From Flavobacteriales bacterium (GTDB lineage Bacteria; Bacteroidota; Bacteroidia; Flavobacteriales_D; Crocinitomicaceae): 32,879 nucleotides of DNA. Both the position numbers and the translations under genes were made by a program. The stretch is from assembly GCA_947491305.1 (NCBI GenBank), contig CANLIL010000033.1:1-32879 (forward strand). Reading direction: 5' to 3'. The notes beneath the pieces were generated by a model. It saw nothing but the letters and a program-made list of their open reading frames with translations, was not told where the DNA came from and made no database searches. Of the stretch, positions 6,908 to 14,802 are shown piece after piece (the stretch's first letter is position 1; the number at the start of each line of letters is the position of its first letter).

Positions 6908-8389
6908 ATGAGTACAGCACTTATTGTATCGATATTGGTCTTATATTTTGCAGTGTTAATTGCAATTTCATTGATTACTTCAAAGAATGCAGATGCTGCT
7001 TCTTTCTTTTCTGGAAATAAAAAAAGTTCTTGGTATTTGGTTGCATTCGGAATGATTGGCACTTCATTGTCTGGAGTTACATTTGTTTCTGTTCCAGGTG
7101 GAGTAGGCGCTGGAGCTTGGCATTATTATCAATTAGTACTTGGGTTTTTTATTGGCTATTTTGTAGTGGCTTATGTGTTATTACCTTTGTATTACAAGTA
7201 CAATTTAACATCAATTTACCGCTATTTAGAAATTCGTTTAGGTTTCAAAGCATATCAGTGGGGCGCAGGCTATTTTTTACTTTCAAGAACGTTAGGTGCC
7301 ACCGTTCGTTTGTACCTTGTTATTAATGTGTTGCAATTGTTTGTATTGGATGAATTGCATTTTCCGTTTTGGGCGACAACTTTAATCATAATGCTGATGA
7401 TTGTGATTTACACTTTAAAAGGCGGGGTTAAAACCATTGTTTGGACGGATACCTTGCAAACGTTGTTCATGTTATTAGCATTGGTTGTTTGTATTATTTC
7501 AATTCAACAAACGTTGGGCTGGGATTGGTCAACAATTTGGTCGGAAATGGAACACAAAAACATGACACATTTGTGGAGTTTTGACCCGATGAAAAAAGAT
7601 TTTTTCTTAAAACACATTATTGGAGGAGCATTTATAACCATCACTATGACTGGAATGGATCAAGAAATGATGCAAAAAAATATCAGTGTGAAAACCTTGA
7701 AAGATGCACAGAAAAACATTGTTACGTTTAGTTTTGTGTTGTTGTTGGTAAATGCATTGTTCTTGTTTTTAGGTGGTATTTTATATATTTATGCCCAACA
7801 AAATGGTTGGGAATATGCTCCTGATGATGTGTTTCCTTCCATCGTTCGAGATCATTTGCCTCAAGGAATTTTCTTGATTTTTATCATTGGTTTAATTTCT
7901 GCCTTGTTTCCTTCTGTAGATGGAGCAATTACAGCTTTAACTTCTTCTTTTTGCATTGATATTCTTGGCTTTCAACGCAATGAAAAATTAAACGAACAGC
8001 AACAAACACGCTTACGAAAACAAATTCATATTGGATTTGCAGTGTTATTTACACTACTTGTTTTTTATTTTAAATGGAAAAATGATAAAAGTATTGTAGA
8101 TTTAATTTTTATAATTGCTGGTTACACATATGGTCCATTGTTAGGATTGTTTTCTTTTGGAATTTTAACCAAGCGTTCGATTCAAACAGCTAAAATTCCA
8201 ATTGTTCCAATCGTTTGCATTGTTTCTCCGCTTATCTGCTATTTATTAGATAGTAACGCAGCAACGTTGTTTGGAGATTATAAATTTGGAAATGAAATAT
8301 TAATTATAAATGGTGCGTTAACTTTTTTAATGTTATACGCATTTAGTAAGAAAAACTTGACTACTGCTGATGAAAATAGTATTGTTTGA
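6908..8389 (+). CDS. Sodium:solute symporter (SSS family)
   Basis: A 493-residue inner-membrane transporter with about 13 hydrophobic helices. The N-terminal GNKKSSWYLVAFGMIGTSLS, then GVTFVSVPGGVGAGAWHYYQ, is typical of the sodium:solute symporter family, as are the SRTLGATVRLYLV segment and the SALFPSVDGAITALTSSFCI helix, where conserved Ser/Thr residues bind sodium in this family. The substrate cannot be told; relatives carry sugars, amino acids, or organic acids. The stop lies inside the following GlmU-like gene with an overlap of 20 bases, so the two are expected to be co-expressed. That pairing could hint at a sugar or sialic-acid-like substrate, but that is only a guess from the neighbour. 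Confidence 0.85.
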   Translation: MSTALIVSILVLYFAVLIAISLITSKNADAASFFSGNKKSSWYLVAFGMIGTSLSGVTFVSVPGGVGAGAWHYYQLVLGFFIGYFVVAYVLLPLYYKYNLTSIYRYLEIRLGFKAYQWGAGYFLLSRTLGATVRLYLVINVLQLFVLDELHFPFWATTLIIMLMIVIYTLKGGVKTIVWTDTLQTLFMLLALVVCIISIQQTLGWDWSTIWSEMEHKNMTHLWSFDPMKKDFFLKHIIGGAFITITMTGMDQEMMQKNISVKTLKDAQKNIVTFSFVLLLVNALFLFLGGILYIYAQQNGWEYAPDDVFPSIVRDHLPQGIFLIFIIGLISALFPSVDGAITALTSSFCIDILGFQRNEKLNEQQQTRLRKQIHIGFAVLFTLLVFYFKWKNDKSIVDLIFIIAGYTYGPLLGLFSFGILTKRSIQTAKIPIVPIVCIVSPLICYLLDSNAATLFGDYKFGNEILIINGALTFLMLYAFSKKNLTTADENSIV

Positions 8390-9506
8390 TAACGGATTAC
8401 ACCTACGCTTTGCTCCTTTGAGTTTAACGCGTCCAATTGGTGATTTGAGAATTGGGATTATGACCAATACGGAACGCTGGAAATTAGTGGAACCTATTGC
8501 AGAAATTTTCTACGAATCAGAAGTGTATTTGAAAGAAAAATTTCCAGCAACCAAAAAGGCTGACCTATTTGTAAATGGTGCGTTGATTCCAAATGATGAG
8601 GTAATTGCAGCAATTTTGGCGCTTTCAGAAAATGAAAAATTAGTTTTTGAAAGTCATGAGCTGGCATACAAAGGTACTGGATCTGAATTGGTTAAATACA
8701 CAGGTAAAACGCCACTTTTGTTAGAAAATAGATGGGATATATTCCAGAAAAATGAAATAGCAATTCAATCAGATTTCGATTTAATTAGTGTGGGAAGAAC
8801 TTCTCAACCAATTTCCACTTCAAATACAGTAATTGGTGATGCTTCTTTGATTTTTGTTGAAGAAGGAGCGCAAGTAGAAGCGGCAATTTTAAACACAACC
8901 GAAGGTCCAATTTATATTGGAAAGGATGCGGAAATAATGGAGGGTTCAATCGTGCGTGGTCCTTTTGCCATGTGCGAACACAGTGTCTTAAAATTGGGAA
9001 CGAAAGTTTATGGAGCAACGACCTTAGGACCCTATTGTAAAGTTGGTGGAGAAGTATCAAACGTTGTTTTCCAAGCATACTCAAATAAAGGACACGATGG
9101 TTTCTTAGGTAATGCAACAATTGGTGAATGGTGTAATATTGGCGCAGATACAAACGCATCCAATTTGAAAAACAATTACGGTAAAATCGCCGTATTTTCA
9201 TACGAAACGAAACAAGAAGAACAAACTGACTTGCAATTTTTAGGTTTATGCATGGGCGATCATTCCAAATGTGGCATCAACACCATGTTTAACACAGGAA
9301 CGGTTGTCGGAGTTAGTTCAAACGTTTTCGGAAGCGGTTTTCCTGCAAAATACATTCCTTCTTTTTCATGGTGTGATGTGGATACAATTGTTCCTTTTCG
9401 TTTTGAAAAAGCAGTTGAATATGCAAATAATATGATGCTGCGCAGAAAATTAACTTTATCAAATGCTGAAATTGACATTTTGAAACACGTTCAATCTTCA
9501 AATTAA
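8370..9506 (+). CDS. GlmU-like putative sugar nucleotidyltransferase
   Basis: A 378-residue cytoplasmic protein of the Bacteroidota GlmU-like family. The N-terminus (DNGLHLRFAPLSLTRPIGDL, then RIGIMTNTERW) corresponds to a modified nucleotidyltransferase domain. From about residue 150 the sequence turns into a left-handed beta-helix of hexapeptide repeats (GPIYIGKDAEIMEGSIVRGP), with the signature GHDGFLGNATIGEWCNIGAD, then TNASNLKNNYG. Such proteins are predicted to make or handle a UDP- or other NDP-sugar for the cell envelope; the canonical GXGTRM motif of true GlmU is absent. The start overlaps the symporter gene by 20 bases. It is not the main GlmU of the cell by sequence, and the exact reaction is unknown. 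Confidence 0.75.
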   Translation: MKIVLFDNGLHLRFAPLSLTRPIGDLRIGIMTNTERWKLVEPIAEIFYESEVYLKEKFPATKKADLFVNGALIPNDEVIAAILALSENEKLVFESHELAYKGTGSELVKYTGKTPLLLENRWDIFQKNEIAIQSDFDLISVGRTSQPISTSNTVIGDASLIFVEEGAQVEAAILNTTEGPIYIGKDAEIMEGSIVRGPFAMCEHSVLKLGTKVYGATTLGPYCKVGGEVSNVVFQAYSNKGHDGFLGNATIGEWCNIGADTNASNLKNNYGKIAVFSYETKQEEQTDLQFLGLCMGDHSKCGINTMFNTGTVVGVSSNVFGSGFPAKYIPSFSWCDVDTIVPFRFEKAVEYANNMMLRRKLTLSNAEIDILKHVQSSN

Positions 9507-9665
9507 GACAAAATTTCAGTTACTTTTCAATGGCACATGATTTGTCTTACTTGCCGTGATTGAGTTTTTAGGTAATTAGTATAGTGCCACTGACAACTTG
9601 ACGCAAAAATATGAAGTAGTTTAACATCAAATTACTAGTTCATAATAACATTTACAAAATAGAGA

Positions 9666-12113
9666 ATGAGCGATATATTTAATACAGATTTATTTGAGTT
9701 TACACAGGCATTTGATGCAGACGCTGAATTTATTCCTTTGATAACTTCTGAAGAAGAAGAATCTATGAATAAAGAAGAATTTCCTGAAGATTTAGCAATT
9801 TTGCCTTTGCGTAATAACGTCTTATTTCCTGGAGTAGTCATCCCGATTACCGTTGGAAGAGACAAATCCATCAAACTAATTCAAGAAGCGAATAAAGGTT
9901 CTAAAATTATTGGAGTAGTATCTCAAAAAAACCAAGAAGAAGAAGCGCCTGAATTTGCTGATTTACATACAGTTGGAACAGTTGCTCAAATTATTCGCAT
10001 GTTGAAAATGCCTGATGGAACGTCAACAGTAATTATTCAAGGAAAAAGAAGGTTTGAAATTGTTACTCCGACTCAAACTGAACCATACATGCGTGCCAAC
10101 GTTAAAATGTTGGTAGAAAAAGAGTTTGACAAAGACACGACAGAAATGGATGTGTTGTTTAAGACGATCAAAGATTTAGCACTTCAAATCATCAAAGAAA
10201 GTCCAAATATCCCATCAGAGGCTTCTTTTGCGATTGGGAACATTGATTCTCCTACATTCTTGGTGAACTTTATTTCGTCTAACATGAATGCTGATGTCGC
10301 ACAAAAACAACAAATGTTGGAAGAGTTAGACATGAAAAAACGTGTCATGATGGTGATGGAGCATTTGACGCTAGAAATCCAATTGTTGGAGATGCGCAAC
10401 GAGATTCATTCGAAAGTCCGCAAGGATATGGACAAGCAACAACGGGATTATTTCTTGCACCAACAAATCCGAACAATACAAGATGAACTGGGTGATAATC
10501 CACAAGAGCAAGATGTAAGAGATTTACGCGAACGTGCTGAAAATATGCTGTGGGATGAAAAAGTTCAAAAATTGTTTTACAAAGAATTGGATAAATTTCA
10601 ACGAATGAATCCGCAAGGAGCTGAATATTCGGTGCAATTGAATTACTTGGATTTATTGTTGGATTTACCTTGGGGAGTTTATTCAGTTGATGATTTAGAT
10701 TTAAAACGTGCTGCTCAAATTTTGGAACGCGATCATTACGGATTGGAAAAAGTGAAGCAACGTATCTTAGAATATTTAGCGGTTTTAAAGCTGAAAGGCA
10801 ATATGAAATCGCCTATTTTGTGCTTTTATGGTCCTCCTGGAGTTGGTAAAACTTCATTAGGAAAATCAATTGCTGAAGCATTGGGAAGAAAATACATCCG
10901 TATGTCGTTGGGTGGCTTACACGATGAATCAGAAATTCGTGGTCACAGAAAAACATACATCGGTGCAATGCCAGGTCGTATCATGCAAAACATGAAAAAA
11001 GCGGAGATTTCTAATCCAGTTTTTGTGTTAGATGAAATCGATAAATTAGGTAAAAGTAACCACGGTGATCCATCTTCTGCGTTATTAGAAGTGTTAGATC
11101 CGGAACAAAACAATGCGTTTTACGATAATTACGTTGAAACAGAATTTGATTTATCGCGCGTGATGTTCATTGCAACAGCAAATAGTTTGAATTCAATTCA
11201 AGGACCTTTGTTGGACCGAATGGAAATCATTGAAGTAAATGGTTATACCATTGAAGAGAAAATTGAAATCGCTAAAAAACACTTATTACCCAAACAAATT
11301 GGGGAACATGGAATTTCTAAAAAAGACATATCAATTGATAAAAAAGTCTTGGAGAAATTAGTGGAAGAATACACCAATGAATCGGGAGTTCGTGGCTTGG
11401 ATAAGATGATTGCAAAATTGGTACGTAACCGTGCGCGTCAAATTGCCATGGAAGAAGAATTTCAAGTGAAAATTTCCGCAGAAGATTTATTCAAGTTCTT
11501 AGGAGCGGGTAGGGGTCGCACAAAATACGAAAACAATGAAGTTGCTGGAGTTGTAACTGGTTTGGCTTGGACAAGTGTTGGCGGTGATATTTTATTCATT
11601 GAGTCATCGATTACTAAAGGAAAAGGGAAATTAACCTTGACAGGTAACTTAGGAGATGTCATGAAAGAATCTGCTGTTATTGCGCTCGAATTTTTAAAAG
11701 CACACAGCGATTGGTTGGAATTAAAACAAGAAATATTTGATCAATTCAATGTGCATGTTCACGTTCCTGAAGGTGCTACGCCAAAAGATGGACCAAGTGC
11801 TGGTATTACGATGTTGACATCATTAGCTTCTTTGTTTACGCAACGTAGGGTTAAAAAGAACTTAGCGATGACAGGTGAAATTACTTTAAGAGGCGAAGTT
11901 TTGCCAGTTGGTGGAATCAAAGAGAAAATATTGGCAGCAAAACGAGCAGGAATCAAAGAAATCATCTTGTGTGAAAAAAACCGAAAAGACATCGAAGAAA
12001 TCAAGCAAGATTATTTAAAAGGATTGACGTTTCATTTTGTAAATCAAATGAAAGAAGTATTGGATTTGGCATTGACCAATGATAAAGTGAAACATCCTGT
12101 TGAAATAAATTAA
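9666..12113 (+). CDS. lon: ATP-dependent serine protease Lon (endopeptidase La)
   Basis: A cytoplasmic AAA+ protease that degrades damaged and regulatory proteins; 815 residues, the usual size. The N-terminal substrate-binding domain starts near residue 43 (LAILPLRNNVLFPGVVIPIT). The ATPase has Walker A GPPGVGKT (389-396) and Walker B FVLDEID (Asp456, Glu457). The protease domain holds the catalytic dyad Ser711 (PKDGPSAGITML) and Lys754 (GIKEKILAAKRAG), 43 residues apart as in the family. The 159 bases upstream hold no clear housekeeping promoter, which fits an alternative or stress-controlled one but does not prove it. A strong terminator follows. I recall lon, porQ and cmk lying together in other Flavobacteriia; here lon is about 5 kb from porQ on the other strand. 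Confidence 0.97.
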   Translation: MSDIFNTDLFEFTQAFDADAEFIPLITSEEEESMNKEEFPEDLAILPLRNNVLFPGVVIPITVGRDKSIKLIQEANKGSKIIGVVSQKNQEEEAPEFADLHTVGTVAQIIRMLKMPDGTSTVIIQGKRRFEIVTPTQTEPYMRANVKMLVEKEFDKDTTEMDVLFKTIKDLALQIIKESPNIPSEASFAIGNIDSPTFLVNFISSNMNADVAQKQQMLEELDMKKRVMMVMEHLTLEIQLLEMRNEIHSKVRKDMDKQQRDYFLHQQIRTIQDELGDNPQEQDVRDLRERAENMLWDEKVQKLFYKELDKFQRMNPQGAEYSVQLNYLDLLLDLPWGVYSVDDLDLKRAAQILERDHYGLEKVKQRILEYLAVLKLKGNMKSPILCFYGPPGVGKTSLGKSIAEALGRKYIRMSLGGLHDESEIRGHRKTYIGAMPGRIMQNMKKAEISNPVFVLDEIDKLGKSNHGDPSSALLEVLDPEQNNAFYDNYVETEFDLSRVMFIATANSLNSIQGPLLDRMEIIEVNGYTIEEKIEIAKKHLLPKQIGEHGISKKDISIDKKVLEKLVEEYTNESGVRGLDKMIAKLVRNRARQIAMEEEFQVKISAEDLFKFLGAGRGRTKYENNEVAGVVTGLAWTSVGGDILFIESSITKGKGKLTLTGNLGDVMKESAVIALEFLKAHSDWLELKQEIFDQFNVHVHVPEGATPKDGPSAGITMLTSLASLFTQRRVKKNLAMTGEITLRGEVLPVGGIKEKILAAKRAGIKEIILCEKNRKDIEEIKQDYLKGLTFHFVNQMKEVLDLALTNDKVKHPVEIN

Positions 12114-12126
12114 ATGAATTTTTAAG

Positions 12127-12160
12127 GACGCAACCAATAGAAGATTGATTGCGTCTTTTT
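12127..12160 (+). terminator. Terminator after lon
   Basis: A 12-bp stem, GACGCAACCAAT pairing with ATTGATTGCGTC (one wobble pair), a five-base loop and a T-rich tail. It begins 13 bases after the lon stop. Confidence 0.9.
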
Positions 12161-12186
12161 ATTTTACAAGTACAAAAACGATTATT

Positions 12187-13815
12187 ATGAAAAAACTCTT
12201 AACACTTCTATTAATTACTTTAATTAGTAATTCAATTTTTTCACAAACCATTCAATTTTCACCGATTTCTAATCTTAACATGATGATTGCCAATATTTTT
12301 GGTGTGCAATGTGATGGTGTTTCGAATGTGCAAATGATTGCTGTACCGCAACAAATTGGACGTTTTGAAAATGGTGGAATCTTAGGTTTGAATAGTGGAT
12401 TGGTTTTGTCAACTGGAATTATTACAGGTTCTCAACAGCCAAGTTCAGTTTTTAATAATACATTCTTAGGCACATCCGGTGATGTTGATATCGCTAATTT
12501 TGGGTCTCTTGCTGGTCAAAATCCAACCAACTATGATGCGTGTATCGTGGAATTTGATTTCACGCCAACCTTATCTGATACCATTAGTTTTACATATGTG
12601 TTGGCTTCTGAAGAATACCCAGAATTTGCCAATTCTTCTTTTACTGATCGTTTTTTGTTTTTAGTTTCATCTAATAACGGGCCCTATACCAATATTGCAT
12701 TTTTACCAGGCACAACGATTCCTGTTGAAATTAATTCTGTTAATGCAACTGTGAATTCTCAGTATTATATTGATAATTTAACAGGACCTAATGCTGGGAA
12801 TTTTGTATTTGATGCTTATACAACGCCATTTTTAGCTAAATTTTTCGCACAAACAGGTATTTCTTACCATATTAAGTTGGTAATCGCAGACGTCGCTGAT
12901 AGTGCTTTTGATTCAGCAATTTTCTTAGATGAACAAGAATCTTATAACGACATCAATGGTTTGTTAACGGTGAATAATTCACCAGCTGAAGGAATTTTAG
13001 AAGTCTTTAATTTTGCAACAGATACACTTTTAGCACAACCTGTTCAAACCATAACTGTAACGAATGGAACGTATTTAGCAGATAGTTTGCAAACAGGAAT
13101 GTACCATGTTCGCTTTACACCAAATCCAATTCTTTATCCTGGAGTTGCACCGTTGTATTATACGAATGGTGATACGTGGGCAACAGCAACAGCAATTGGA
13201 TTGCCTTGTTTCTTAAACAATGGAAACATTAATTCAGATACATTGAATGCAATGAGCGGTTCAGGGGTTATAACTGGTAACATCATTATTGATACATCCT
13301 ATTTAAAATCGCCAACTGTTGCTTTTGCGAATGCTTTGGTAAAGTTATACAATCAATCTAATCAGGTAATTGCGTTTACATATTCTGACGCTAATGGGAA
13401 CTACCAATTTACATCTGTTCCATCAGGAGTTTATGCAATCAAATTAGATGTTCCTTATATTCCTCAAGTGAACGCACATTCCATTTCATTGGTAGGAAAT
13501 GACGTAATTATTGGTGCTGATTTTGCAATTTTAACAGATGGAATTTTTGCTTTAGATAATTTAGAATTAGGAATTGATGCTATTGTCCAGCAACACGTTG
13601 AAATGTATCCAAATCCAGCGAAAGAAAAAGTGATTTTCACAAATGATTCTAATTCACCACTTTCTTTTGAATTGCTAACCATCAATGGTGTTGTTGTTCA
13701 AACTGGAATTATTGGAGTTGGAATGTCAATATTAGACGTTCAACATTTATCGGAAGGAATGTATTTTGTTAATTTGGGAGGAAAAGAACTAAGAAAATTA
13801 ATCGTTAAAAAATAA
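12187..13815 (+). CDS. T9SS cargo protein with choice-of-anchor L domain and type A sorting domain
   Basis: A 542-residue secreted protein. The start at 12187 gives a signal peptide (MKKLLTLLLITLISNSIFSQ). Residues about 25-255 are a choice-of-anchor L domain, seen in NSGLVLSTGII, the segment DACIVEFDFTPTLSDTISFTYVLASEEYPEF (split by DTISF) and IKLVIADVADSAFDSAIFL. A prealbumin/SdrB-like carboxypeptidase regulatory domain follows near 370-440 (ALVKLYNQSNQVIAFTYSDA, then NGNYQFTSVPSG). The last 75 residues form a T9SS type A sorting domain, with the YPNPAKEKV motif and a LIVKK end, so it should cross the outer membrane by T9SS and be attached or released. Function probably adhesive or structural; no catalytic motif. 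It is flanked by terminators on both sides, so it is a single-gene unit. Confidence 0.85.
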   Translation: MKKLLTLLLITLISNSIFSQTIQFSPISNLNMMIANIFGVQCDGVSNVQMIAVPQQIGRFENGGILGLNSGLVLSTGIITGSQQPSSVFNNTFLGTSGDVDIANFGSLAGQNPTNYDACIVEFDFTPTLSDTISFTYVLASEEYPEFANSSFTDRFLFLVSSNNGPYTNIAFLPGTTIPVEINSVNATVNSQYYIDNLTGPNAGNFVFDAYTTPFLAKFFAQTGISYHIKLVIADVADSAFDSAIFLDEQESYNDINGLLTVNNSPAEGILEVFNFATDTLLAQPVQTITVTNGTYLADSLQTGMYHVRFTPNPILYPGVAPLYYTNGDTWATATAIGLPCFLNNGNINSDTLNAMSGSGVITGNIIIDTSYLKSPTVAFANALVKLYNQSNQVIAFTYSDANGNYQFTSVPSGVYAIKLDVPYIPQVNAHSISLVGNDVIIGADFAILTDGIFALDNLELGIDAIVQQHVEMYPNPAKEKVIFTNDSNSPLSFELLTINGVVVQTGIIGVGMSILDVQHLSEGMYFVNLGGKELRKLIVKK

Positions 13816-13833
13816 TGATTCTATAAATTTTTA

Positions 13834-13862
13834 AAAGCTATCGTTATCGGTAGCTTTTTTTT
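13834..13862. terminator. Bidirectional terminator between the T9SS cargo gene and hxlR
   Basis: A 10-bp stem, AAAGCTATCG with CGGTAGCTTT (one wobble pair), loop TTAT, followed by a run of T on the plus strand and flanked by A on the other side. It sits between two convergent genes and can serve both. Confidence 0.85.
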
Positions 13863-13887
13863 GCTTTTTATTGTTGTAATTCCTGTT

Positions 13888-14214
13888 TTAAACAGCGTAT
13901 TCTTTTCCCCATTGGTATAACGAAACGATACTCGGTAATAATTTCAACCCTTTTTCTGTTAATGTGTATTCAACTGTAGGTGGAACAGTCGCAAAAATAG
14001 CACTGGTTAAAATGCCATTTTCTTCCATGTTTTTCAATTCTTTTACTAACATTCGGGTATTGATCCCATCCACATTTCTTTCTAATTCTTTGAAGCGCAT
14101 TTTACCTTTTGATAGGTGATAAATAATTGGCATTGCCCACTTTCCTCCAATAATATCTAAGACATCTTTTAAACTACATGAGTTTTCAAATTCATTAAAA
14201 TTATTTTTGTTCAT
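13888..14214 (-). CDS. HxlR-family transcriptional regulator
   Basis: A 108-residue single-domain winged-helix DNA-binding protein. The core IIGGKWAMPIIYHLSKGKMR, then FKELERNVDGINTRMLVKEL, is the HxlR/DUF24 signature. It has one cysteine, Cys13, just ahead of the LKDVLDIIGGKW motif, the same place as the redox-sensing cysteine of YodB and HypR relatives, so a thiol-based response to quinones or aldehydes is possible but unproven. It is divergent from a small secreted protein gene, with 114 bases between them that carry a large nested inverted repeat; it probably represses that gene and perhaps itself. Confidence 0.9.
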   Translation of the reverse strand: MNKNNFNEFENSCSLKDVLDIIGGKWAMPIIYHLSKGKMRFKELERNVDGINTRMLVKELKNMEENGILTSAIFATVPPTVEYTLTEKGLKLLPSIVSLYQWGKEYAV

Positions 14215-14232
14215 CGTTTATTGTTTTTGCTT

Positions 14233-14292
14233 ATTACTTTACTTTAGGTTACTACTATACAATCATGTAACTACTTGCAAATGTAAAGTAAT
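14233..14292. promoter_or_regulatory. Nested inverted repeat, probable HxlR operator
   Basis: An outer perfect 10-bp inverted repeat, ATTACTTTAC (14233-14242) and GTAAAGTAAT (14283-14292), encloses an inner one, GTTAC (14248-14252) and GTAAC (14267-14271). The centres differ by three bases. The right outer arm lies between the -33 and -7 elements of the divergent target gene, so bound protein would block transcription. Dyads of the TTAC/GTAA type fit HxlR operators in general; the binding itself is inferred. Confidence 0.65.
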
Positions 14293-14305
14293 GAGGTTAA
14301 TTTTG
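14275..14305 (+). promoter_or_regulatory. Promoter of the secreted small protein gene
   Basis: TTG (14275-14277), a 20-base spacer and TAATTTTG (14298-14305), a perfect -7 match. The predicted start of transcription is near 14311, about 18 bases before the ATG. Confidence 0.75.
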
Positions 14306-14328
14306 CAATTCAATTAATACTATAAATC

Positions 14329-14697
14329 ATGAAATTACTCGCATTAATATTAGTATTGAATTGGTCAACTACAATTTTTTCACAAACTAATAAATCAAAT
14401 ATGGAACAAGCAAAAATAAAAACAGTTGAATACAACATTCAGGTAATTTTAACACTTGATATGGATAATATACCTTCTAATTTTGAAGAAATCATCAAAC
14501 ATGAACAAGAAATTGTTGCAAAATGGAAAGCTGAAGGAATTTTAGAACATTTATTCCTTCGAAAAGAACGAAATGGTGCAATTTTGATTTTTAAAAATCA
14601 AATTGATGAAGAGCAAGCCAAAGGGTTAATGTTAACGCTTCCTTTGTATGAGCTTAAAAAAAATGTCGAATATTTTACGTTAATTAAACAGTTTTAA
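14329..14697 (+). CDS. Secreted muconolactone-isomerase/YciI-like small protein
   Basis: A 122-residue protein with an apparent signal peptide (MKLLALILVLNWSTTIFSQ) followed by a ferredoxin-like alpha/beta domain of about 95 residues. The pattern QVILTLDMDNIPSNFEEIIK, EGILEHLFLRKERNGAILIF and LMLTLPLYELKKNV resembles the muconolactone delta-isomerase/DABB class, including the LPLY segment near the C-terminus. It is an unusual place for such a domain, as relatives are mostly cytoplasmic; an internal ATG at 14401 would give a cytoplasmic form lacking the signal. Divergent from an HxlR regulator and preceded by its operator-like repeat, so it is probably induced by reactive small molecules. Substrate unknown. 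Confidence 0.6.
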   Translation: MKLLALILVLNWSTTIFSQTNKSNMEQAKIKTVEYNIQVILTLDMDNIPSNFEEIIKHEQEIVAKWKAEGILEHLFLRKERNGAILIFKNQIDEEQAKGLMLTLPLYELKKNVEYFTLIKQF

Positions 14698-14728
14698 AAC
14701 TATAAATTAGTGTAAAATTTAGCCTATT

Positions 14729-14768
14729 AAAAAGCCTGTCTTCAATCGAAAACAGGCTTTTTATTTTA
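14729..14768. terminator. Bidirectional terminator
   Basis: Perfect 11-bp stem AAAAAGCCTGT with ACAGGCTTTTT, a 12-base loop and T-rich tails in both directions, between two convergent genes. Confidence 0.92.
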
Positions 14769-14802
14769 ATCTAATGTAAGAATAATCTTGAAAATTCTCA
14801 GG

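Noticed and set aside
8785-9201. 138-codon open frame on the minus strand inside the GlmU-like gene
   Set aside because: It is fully antisense to a well-supported gene, is rich in Leu, His and Arg as antisense frames are, and shows no family.
9591-9602. Direct repeat TGAC-N4-TGAC upstream of lon as a possible heat-shock operator
   Set aside because: It is not a real dyad, the halves are only four bases, and I know of no matching Bacteroidota heat-shock site.
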